Notes under the pieces: model-generated
Seen by the model: the letters and a program-made list of their open reading frames with translations, nothing else
What the model was told of the DNA's origin: nothing
Databases searched by the model: none
Assembly (NCBI GenBank): GCA_029582165.1
Contig: CM055871.1
Location: 4,409,501 to 4,473,500 of the forward strand
Origin: Portulaca oleracea
Lineage: Eukaryota; Streptophyta; Magnoliopsida; Caryophyllales; Portulacaceae
Direction: 5' to 3'
Length of the DNA stretch: 64,000 nucleotides
Part shown: positions 55,800-64,000 of the stretch, piece by piece
Numbering within the stretch: the stretch's first letter is position 1
Layout of the letters: each line of letters starts with the position of its first letter
Program-made: the position numbers and the translations under genes

Positions 55800-56249
55800 A
55801 GTGTACCTTAACTCCTCAAAAAATTTCCCGATTTCCATCCTTACCCATTATCCCCGAGCCCCAAGTCCCCTCTTGATTTGCGTTTCCATGACGACGACTT
55901 TGTGTTAGAGTTTGCTGCGAGTTGGGTGCCTACCAAATTTGTATTTGGTGGTGTGAGGGATGAGCAACCGGTTGAGTAAGAACTGGGTGTTGTGCTCTCT
56001 TGTGATGACTACATCGTGGAGTTCAACAAGATCATCAGTGGAGGAGCTAACCGGGATCATCGTTTTGAGTCCACTCTCCCGCGTATCCTCAAGAATTGTT
56101 ATGCCTTCAAGAAGGACGGGGTGGTGAGTATCGAGCTGGCATGGCTTTTGGGAGACATCTGCTATGGGGGTCCGATCTTTCCCGCGGTTGTTTCTAACCC
56201 CCAGGATTTGAGGACAAATCCTCTCCAACCCGGAGAGTCTGATCCATAA
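55800..56249 (+). pseudogene. Gypsy polyprotein C-terminal tail
   Basis: Codons spell LRFHDDDFVLEFAASW and, after a stop at 55977, LSCDDYIVEFNKIISGGANR, then a final QDLRTNPLQPGESDP ending at 56249. The last motif is typical of the extreme C-terminus of plant gypsy polyproteins. Its closeness to the protease shows that about 3 kb of RT-integrase sequence is absent. Confidence 0.6.
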
Positions 56250-56759
56250 GGATCAAGGGGAAACTTAGGGCCTCACTAGCCTAATGGCCCAATCCCGAGA
56301 TTTTCAAATGCCTTGGAGAATTTGGTCTCGAATCCAAGAAGTCTCATGGTGAATCGGTTAATTTATCAACCCTCAAGCCCGGAAAATCACCCATGAAGAT
56401 AAGAACGGAGTTAGCAGATTCAATGTCTAGCCGAGGAGTCAATTCGGGGTCGGAATCTAGCCAAGGGGCATTTTGATCATTACACAAGGGTCGGGATGAA
56501 ACCATGGAACATCAAGTCAATCCCGGAAAACCTACCCCAAGGAGGCTAGAAAGAAGTCATGAGGGAATCAAACAAGTTGAAGAATACCATGTTTTTGGGC
56601 AAAATTGGACAACAAGAAATGATATGTCTTCACTCTTTTGATTATAACTCCTTCAATATAACTCCGATGGTTATGCAATTTGGTGAACTTATAGAACATA
56701 CCGAGAGCTTTCCAACGATATATTATATGACTAAATCGGAGTTAAAATGAAGAAGTTAT

Positions 56760-56905
56760 GCGCATTGGACGCCGGTAGACTTGAGCAGGTCCCCTGGACG
56801 CTGGCAGTGTCTGAATGATGCTGGCAGCGCCTCACGCTGTCATCCGTAAAGTCTTCCTAGGTTAGGCGCTGGCAGCGCCTCCGGAGGCATTAGCAGCGTC
56901 TAACC
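56760..56905. repeat. GC-rich GGCAGCGCC repeat patch in the gypsy LTR
   Basis: AGGCGCTGGCAGCGCCT (56864-56880) is a perfect palindrome around one base. GCTGGCAG(T/C)G(T/C)C occurs at about 56801, 56819 and 56871, and TTAGCAGCGTCTAA at 56889. The surrounding DNA is AT-rich. Confidence 0.75.
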
Positions 56906-57215
56906 CTGCTGACACTTTTTTTCGGTCTTTTTTTTTTTTTTTTTTGCTTTTGTCTCCCTCCTCTCCCCATATATATTGTATTGGATTCTTGGAAAAAAAC
57001 TTAGACTTTTGGAAGGAAAATTGTAAACACTTTGAAGATAAATTCTTATTGGGTATTTGAAAACTCTCCCCCTCAAATCTTCCTCTTCTTTATCCATTAA
57101 TGGTGGTGATTGGGAGTGGCTCATTTAGGAATTAGTTGGTGTTTCTTTATGCTAATCTTGGTGAAGTCTTTGGGTCTCTCTTTGGCTTGTTGGTGGATCT
57201 CCTTTAAGCATCCAT

Positions 57216-58111
57216 CAGTAGCGAATCCAGGATTCAAAGTTAGTGGTGTCAGATATTTTTCTAAAAATTGAACACAAATAAACGTCAAAATATAACCAAG
57301 TCATGATAGTCTAATACATAAACGTAAAAGTAAGCGGTAAAAATGATATTAAGTAACTACTACATACTTACACTGAACAACCTCCACAATTTCACATAAA
57401 TGGTATATAATTCAATTTATATGTGCACAAATTAAACGATAGTTTAACAACGTACACATACAACAAGCAATTAGCAAACCCTAATTTAATCATATTGATT
57501 TAATGACAAAAATTTAATTTATAAATTACAACTAAATATGTTAATAAATTCAATCAAGAGGAAAGAGTATGATACAACAAGTGTACAAATGATAATTTAA
57601 CAAATTTGCTCACATACGAATGATACAACAAGCAATTAAGTGAATTAACAAACCTTAATTTAATCACATTGACTTAATCACATAAATTTAATTTATAAAT
57701 TGCAACCAAGTATGAGAATAAATTCAATAAAGTGGAAAGAGTAACTTGAGAAAAGAATAACAGAGTGAAAGGATTGTGTTGTAGGCGCGAGTGAAAAGAA
57801 AAAAAAAGTATGTTGGCTAAGAAAAATGGGTCTGCTGTCCGCTAAAAAGGGCAGCGCCCATGTAAATTAAAAAAAAAATTATTCGCAGCAGCTAAAAGGT
57901 GATACCAGAGTTCAAACCCACAACCCTTGACAACACAATCCCATCTCTCTCACGCACATTACCAGTGGGCTACAGCATTGTTTCTGATTCATTGTGGTGT
58001 CAAACTTTATATAACCTAAAAACATTTTATTATTTTTTCCAGAACAGATTTTTTTTTTAAATTTTAGTGGTGTCAATTGACACCACTACCATGCATATAG
58101 ATCCACCCCTG
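57216..58111. mobile_element. Non-autonomous hAT element with perfect 8-bp TSD
   Basis: The ends CAGTAGCGAATCCAGGATTC and (reverse complement) CAGGGGTGGATCTATATGCA are imperfect hAT-type inverted repeats. GCATCCAT occurs exactly at both flanks, 57208-57215 and 58112-58119. The length is 896 bp with no transposase. The interior contains GTGGTGTCA words near both ends. It interrupts the gypsy LTR. Confidence 0.9.
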
Positions 58112-58718
58112 GCATCCATGGAAGGCTTGAGTTCAAAGTGGTGAGCAATCTTTATCCTTGTTCATATCTTCTTTGTTCTTGTTGTTGTTTTTGTTAATCA
58201 TGTATCAAAACCCTAGAAATTGGTGTTGTTCTTGAGTTCTAAGTTGGGGTTTTCTTAAACCCTAGCTTGGTTGTTGGTCCTTGGGTATTTAATTTATCTT
58301 TGCTAGTCGATTCCCGGATCATTAACATAGTTATATATGGTGTTGTGATGTTAGCTATGATGGAATCATGACAATGACATGAAAATATGTGGTTATTTGT
58401 CGATTAGCTTAATTGTTAGAGTGCAACGTAAAAAGAAAAGCTAGCAAGGGAACAAGTGACTTCGCTGTTTGTCGCCCAGACATTGTGCTTCGCTTCTCGG
58501 GCGACGAAATTAAGGTTTTGGGCGACAAAGTCAACCGTAGCCCATTCCCCTGTTTCTTGTAGTGGAACCAGTCCCTAAGCAACTCGTCCGAGCTCTCATA
58601 ATCTGCTTATATGGAACGCTTTGCCCCCTAGGTTGTCGGTGTTTGAGAATTTATCTATATGTGTTTTCATATTAATCTTGAATTGCGTTATGAGCCTCAT
58701 GGTCGGGTTCTATTCTTA
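58112..58718 (+). repeat. Gypsy LTR continuation right of the hAT element
   Basis: Text such as GTTCTTGTTGTTGTTTTTGT, AACCCTAGAAATTGGTGTTG and AACCCTAGCTTGGTTGTTGG is typical of plant gypsy LTR 3' halves. A GC-richer patch with GGGCGACGAAATTAAGG and GGGCGACAAAGTCAACC lies at 58498-58535. The exact end is unknown. Confidence 0.45.
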
Positions 58719-58721
58719 TAA

Positions 58722-58963
58722 GATCATCCGCAATGGCGAATTTGAGAGTGAGATGGCGCTGATGTGGCGTGGGTGTCGGTGGTGAGAAAAACTCAAACTC
58801 GTGCTCACCGTACGAGGACGGACATGAGAAAAATATTTTAATCAAACTCACCTCACTACTGGAAACCAAATTAATATAAAGAGTCTAACTCTAACTCTCC
58901 TGGTGGGTCATACTGCTTCCATCTCATTCATTGAATATAATTCGGGTTCACCATTGCGGGTGC
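58722..58963. mobile_element. Tourist-like MITE
   Basis: The ends GATCATCCGCAATGGCGAAT and (reverse complement) GCACCCGCAATGGTGAACCC are inverted repeats flanked by TAA at 58719-58721 and 58964-58966, as for PIF/Harbinger Tourist MITEs. It is non-coding. Confidence 0.75.
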
Positions 58964-58966
58964 TAA

Positions 58967-59460
58967 TGTGTTCCCCTTATATTAGTGAATAATTGTTCTT
59001 TTGTTGTCGGTTGTTTTTATACACATTGTATTTTTATCTAATCTTGTGTTATTAATTATATTCTTCTATTTTAATTTCAAATCTTATTATGTTTATTTAT
59101 TGAATTAGTTTTGATGAAAATCGTAGGCTTTTATTTATTTCTAACTAGACATATTAGAGGTACATTGAGTTTGAATTTGAGTTTTTTATAATATGTTTGA
59201 GAAATTAATTTAAATAAGAAAATGAAAAGGATACAGTACGTCAGTACTAACGATAGACATTTAATGACAGAAATTCGGCAAATCAATTTAAGCAAGAAAA
59301 TAATCATTACAGGATCATCTATCATCAAAGAGATTCCCCCATAATCAAGGATCTTATAAATAAATTATTTCAGAAGATTTGTACTCCTTTCTTAATCCTT
59401 AATTTCCTACTCCATCTATTCCATTGCCTCAATTTTTTTTCACCTTTTTATGTTGTGTTA
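58967..59460. other. AT-rich spacer, nothing recognised
   Basis: No motif. The minus frame at 59131-59328 is chance. Confidence 0.35.
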
Positions 59461-59463
59461 TTA

Positions 59464-59887
59464 GGCATACGCGCTTGAGGTAACATTTAGCGTTTTGACC
59501 AAGTTAAAATTGTAATTGTATAAATATTAGTGTTCGGTAAGTTAGCGGTTTGAAGAGCGCTTAACATTACAAGTACCGTTTTGTGAAACACTAATAAAAT
59601 TAACGTTTAATTTTTGGAGTAGTATTTTCTATTTTTTGGTCAAGAAATATCATTTGCAAATTTTATCTTTGGAAATATTCATATCATTTTATGTCAATTC
59701 ACATTAATTTGCTAACTCAACCGCTAAATTTACCGAACACATTTCTCATTGAACACTCACATGGTATCCGCTACTTAAACCGCTATTCGTTGCCTAAACC
59801 GTTATCTACTAAATAAAGCGTTATCCGCTACAATGCTACATATACCTTCATGCGCTATCTAAAATGCTAATTTTGCCGAACCTGACC
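59464..59887. mobile_element. Inverted, decayed copy of the 21160-21550 MITE
   Basis: The reverse complement shares TTCGGCAAAATTAGCATTTT, ATAGCGGTTTAAGTAGCGGA, GTGTTCGGTAAATTTAGCGG and TTAATGTGAATTGACATAAA with the copy in the amylase intron. Its flanks are TTA and TAA. Confidence 0.75.
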
Positions 59888-60159
59888 TAAATATTTTTAA
59901 CTTTTAGTTTTTATTACAATATATTTTTAAGAAATAAAGTACTATATTCATATGAGAACATTATTTATGAAAATTATTTTGTTGTATTAATTTTATATAT
60001 ACAAATTTTTGATATACACATTAAGCGTGCATGAGTTTCATAATTAAATAACATCCATAATAATCGTTCAACACTAGGTCAAGTTGAATTGTTGCCTAGC
60101 TCATACGATTAATATTATCTTTCATTCAATTTATTTTTTCCAAATTAGACATACATATC

Positions 60160-60205
<46 letters not shown>

Positions 60206-60270
60206 GACAAGTATTATTCTTTGAAGAAAATGAAATGTTTTATGTCAAACAGACGATTGACACGATTGAT
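59888..60270. repeat. Spacer with (AAT)n microsatellite
   Basis: About fourteen AAT units lie at 60159-60202. The rest is AT-rich spacer. Confidence 0.7.
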
Positions 60271-60279
60271 TTTATTTAA

Positions 60280-60836
60280 GGGTTATTGGATGCTAATATA
60301 CTGAACTTTTGGGGTAATGGACAATAATGCACTGAACTTTGATCTTGGACAATAATGTACTGAATTTTAAGGGGTGTTGGACAATAATGCACCCGAAACA
60401 ATTTTGATGGTGGTTGACTTGGTGGTGATCTTATGGGGCTGGTCGAAAAGATAAATTAGCCAAATAATCTCTAAATTTATGACATGTCTACTAATCTATA
60501 CAAACAAAGGTGATTTTATACAATTACAACAACAATCTCTCAGCGAAAATACGTTTAAGCAAATGTGATTTTATGTTTTTTTTACTCTTTTCAAAGTTCA
60601 TTCCCTTTGCTTATGTGTGGATTAGCTGATATATCATAAATTTAAATATTTTTGGGTGAATTGATCTCCTCCACCTATTAAGTAGGATTGCCACCGAGTC
60701 AGCCATTGCAGGAATCGTTCTGGGTGCATTATCGTTCAACACCCCCCAAAGTTCAGTGTATTATTGTCCAAGGTTAAAGTTCAGTGTATTATTATCCAAC
60801 ACCCCAAAGGTTCAGTATATTAACATCCAATAACCC
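60280..60836. mobile_element. MULE-type MITE with ~120-bp TIRs and 9-bp TSD
   Basis: The ends GGGTTATTGGATGCTAATAT and (reverse complement) GGGTTATTGGATGTTAATAT open inverted repeats of about 120 bp. Each contains three near-tandem ACAATAATGCACTGAACTTT-like units. Flanks TTTATTTAA (60271-60279) and TTTATTCAA (60837-60845) match at eight of nine positions. There is no transposase. Confidence 0.75.
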
Positions 60837-60845
60837 TTTATTCAA

Positions 60846-63800
60846 TGTCTAAATTAAACATCGTTAATAATAATCTGACTCTGGCTCAGAATGGATGGTG
60901 CCTAGTTTGGGCAATTAAATTTATCTTCTTAATATATTTTCAAATAAGCTCATTAAATAAATCCATAATGAATTTGCAAAAAAAAAAAAAAAAACTCTTT
61001 CAAATGAATTTAAATAAGATAAAAGAAATAACTTCAGGTAAGTTGTTCAGTATAATAAGTTTAAAATAAGTTTAGATAAGTTCAACTTATAATATATTCA
61101 GTCAAAATAAGTTGGAACAAGCTTCAAAAAAAAAAGTTGGAACAAATATATTTAAAAATAAAAATATAGTGAGAAGGAAACAATATTATTTATTATCGTT
61201 CATTTACTCTTAGTATGAACGATGATGCATTATAGATATATTCATCATAATTGTTCTTTTACTTTTATATATGATTTCAATTTTTATTTGGCAAATATTA
61301 TTGAATACCTTAACAAATCATTACGTTTCTAATACTGATTTGTGACATTGCATTTACTCATTGTTAAAAGAACGCAATTATGCAACTAAATTAAAAATAT
61401 GATAAAGCAAACATTTTTTAGTTAATTAAGAATCTTGTCTTATAGTACAACATAAATACATAAGAAATTTTCACAAAACTAAAATAAAGGAAGAAAAAAA
61501 TCATCAGTGATATTCTAACATTGATATAACAATAATCTTTAAATAAGAAAATATAAATATGTCATTTACATATTTTTTAAATTATTTTGATTTGATGTAT
61601 AGTTGTATACTAAATAAAATTTTTTACATCTCTCTCTTTCTCCTACGGTCTCTATGATGCACACACACATATATACATGCATGATTTAAGTTAACATCAA
61701 TCAATATATTAGGTGTTATGATTTTTCTTATTTTCATAAACAATACAAAAATTTATATATGCATGATTTAACTTATCATCAAGTATTAGATAGATTTTAT
61801 TATTTTTCTAAATAATAGGAAAATAATAAGTTGATGAATAGGAATGAGAATCAACATTAACAATGACGGAGACGTGTGAAGAGCTTAATTAAGAAATAAG
61901 ATCATTGACTGATGTCTTTATGCAAAATTAATTTATAAAGAACGATATATAGTAGATAAAAAAATTGTACAAAAACTAATGTGTTAGCCTATGATATAAA
62001 AATATAATAAGCCACGGAAGGAGATAAAAATTATTTATAGGTTGATTACTTGTGAGGTTATATAAAGGGTAAAAACTTTGAAATTCTTGATTAATTGATT
62101 TATCAAACTTTATGTTAAGTTTTTAGATAAAATTATTGAAAATTATATGTAATTATTTTTTGTGTTAAATATAAAATGCAAGTATATTTTTGACATTTTG
62201 ATTCTCAGACGTTTTTAATGAATAACTTAAGAATTAATATCAATGAATAATAATGCAACATGCTGAGAGTTAATCGATCAACAAACATTACTCTATTTTC
62301 TTTTCAAATAGCCTCAAATATTAATTTTTTTCGAAAATTTCCATCAATCCTTCAAATGAAATTTCTAAATCTTGTCAAGGAGGAAATTATAAGATATATA
62401 CCTTCAAAACTTTTTTCATTAGAAGGTAACTCTTGATAAGATTGAAAGCGTGCAATATACTTAAGTTGGTTGTATCGAAAATGATCTATATTAAGTCACT
62501 AAAAAAAATTTCTATTAAAGTCAAGGCCAAAACACAATAGTAAAAATCATATTGAACTTATCTTACAAAAGAATAATAATATAATCGCCCTAATTATTTT
62601 AACAATTACATAAACATAAGCTTTTGAGTAACTCAATCTTTAATATATACTCAACATTGAGCATTGTTTTCAAACAATTTTTGAAAAATGATTATAAAAG
62701 TATACATTTAAGAAAGTGTTTTTATAGAAATTAAAATTTAATATTTATTGTTTTTTGCGATATATCATAACATGTTTAGAGGAATTAATAATCAATAATT
62801 CCAGTGCTATAGAACAAATTGAATTACATAACAACAATAGGCCAGTATATATATGGGGTCATTTACCATAAATTTAGTACTTTAGGTACAATGTAGCAAC
62901 ACATTTTTTTAGTGAAATTCAATTTTTTCTATAGAAATAAAAATTGATTAAGGTTAATATTATATTTTGCACCAAAACATCAAAAAATAAAATGATGAAA
63001 ACTGATAACATAGGAACCTAAAATATATTAAATAAAATAATAATAATAATACAAAGTAAATTGAAGCGAAAATACAAACTTATAAAAGCAAAAAATGAAA
63101 TGAAGTAAATGACACTTCCAATGTAAAAGAGGGAAATAGAAAACATATATAAAAAGGATTACTAAGAATATGCTGGTGGTACAAAAGTTGGAGGGTTTTC
63201 CAGCTTCGTATTAAAAGTTCAAAACTTAGTAGTAACAACTTCTTTGAATAAACTATCGAAAAAAATAATAATTTCTTTGAATAACTATTTTGGTGTAAAT
63301 AAAATTATTGGAATTACTATTCTATCCTTATAATTTATTAATCGTAATGGGTAAAATAAGTAAACTAAGCCTTTAACTTTATATATAACATAGATAGATT
63401 TTAAGTAATTAAATGTTTTTAATAATTAATGGTTAAAAATTATAAATGTTGACCACACATACCCCATGTATAAGGAGTTGGCAACAAAAAGGAGGAATGA
63501 TGTGAGTACTTTATTTGTCCCCTTATTTTTTGAGACAATCAGACCATAAGAGTTTAAAATTTTGATTATTAATTTATCAACATATCAAGAATGCTTTCAT
63601 TATATTTATAATAAAAGCATTTAAATGGATAATGTTGTACTATTTTTTATATTGATATTATTCTTAATGAAATATTATGTGAAAAATTACTAATTAAAAA
63701 AACATTGAAACCCACAAAAAATTAATAAAAGAAAGTAGAAAAACTAATCAACTAAATTCCTTCCATTAAAGTAAAAAGGTTACATATATTTTAAATAAAA

Positions 63801-64000
63801 ATATAGATATGCATGTGAATATTATTTTAGAAAATAAGTGTGGATATAGATCTGAATTTAGAACTTGCATCCATATGCATGCCTTATATATAATTTTTTT
63901 TTTTTGGATATGCATGCCTCATATATTACTATTAATCAATGGTGAAAAATATTATTGTTTTGTTATTGTCTATTTCAACTTTTGCGAGTCATATTTGGGG
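60846..64000. other. AT-rich intergenic DNA, nothing firmly recognised
   Basis: This is very low-GC sequence to the window end. The frame 60845-61069 runs through an A17 tract and is chance. A weak duplication at about 61671-61751 and 61755-61822 shares ATATGCATGATTTAA, ATCATCAA and TTTTATTATTTTTC-like words. No gene, RNA or clear element was seen. Confidence 0.45.

Larger units (their letters stand above)
54780..58700 (+). mobile_element. Ty3/gypsy derivative: gag-protease body and LTR, no RT or integrase
   Basis: The body has a gag end with zinc knuckle, an aspartic protease and a C-terminal tail like that of gypsy polyproteins, but RT, RNase H and integrase are absent between them. A purine tract (AGGATCAAGGGGAAAC, 56248-56263) precedes LTR-like non-coding sequence to about 58700, interrupted by a hAT element at 57216-58111. 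The left LTR is not identified, so the ends are approximate. Confidence 0.65.

Noticed and set aside
60845..61069. 74-codon frame near the right end
   Set aside because: It runs through a long A tract encoding poly-Lys and shows no motif.

Overview
This window is plant nuclear DNA. It is AT-rich, its genes are split by GT-AG introns, and it holds plant-type LTR retrotransposons, a LINE, many MITEs, a nuclear copy of plastid DNA and a nuclear tRNA-Leu gene. The genes are dicot-like. An intact 23-kDa jasmonate-induced-protein homologue, a family I know as prominent in Amaranthaceae/Caryophyllales, suggests (weakly) that order. About four fifths of the window is repeats or featureless AT-rich spacer.

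Genes. (1) 247-7114 (+): the 3' seven exons of a conserved plant protein ending in a CxxC...CxxC zinc ribbon; its 5' end lies left of the window. (2) 19795-23984 (+): a complete four-exon secreted alpha-amylase (GH13) with all three catalytic acids. Two Stowaway MITEs sit just upstream of its TATA box and a (TC)33 run lies just after its first splice donor. (3) 26596-27506 (-): a complete two-exon jasmonate-induced-protein homologue with its own TATA box and a probable 5'UTR intron. (4) 52427-54007 (+): a small two-exon gene or gene remnant whose tail resembles some bHLH factors but which has no bHLH domain. (5) 40870-40949 (-): tRNA-Leu(AAG), with a decayed duplicate at 41426-41505. (6) 42545-42868 (-): an ABCB-type transporter pseudogene that has lost Walker A.

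Layout. 8435-8815 is a decayed plastid insertion (trnV-GAC to rrn16 leader). 9920-14660 is a dead LINE on the minus strand. 14931-19178 is repeats and AT-rich spacer. 19179-28300 holds the amylase and JIP genes, several MITEs and a Cassandra-like, 5S-containing solo LTR (25671-25966). 30660-35536 is a nearly complete Ty1/copia element with stops in gag and integrase. 38075-39477 is a Mutator-like element with TIRs of about 245 bp around gene-like DNA (Pack-MULE candidate). 43187-43760 carries unusual palindrome clusters. 45920-51426 is a knot of four copia LTRs in both orientations with scrambled, internally deleted bodies. 54096-54701 is a solo LTR with a perfect TSD. 54780-58700 is a Ty3/gypsy derivative with gag and protease but no reverse transcriptase, split by a hAT element with a perfect 8-bp TSD. 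58722-60836 holds three more small DNA elements, and the last 3 kb is AT-rich with nothing recognised.

The genes do not form a pathway; they are isolated single-copy genes in repeat-rich DNA. I saw no wholly new system. The most notable items are the Pack-MULE candidate, the copia knot sharing an internal-deletion junction between oppositely oriented copies, the 5S-bearing LTR, the plastid fragment and the palindrome clusters near 43.2-43.8 kb. All comparisons were made by eye.
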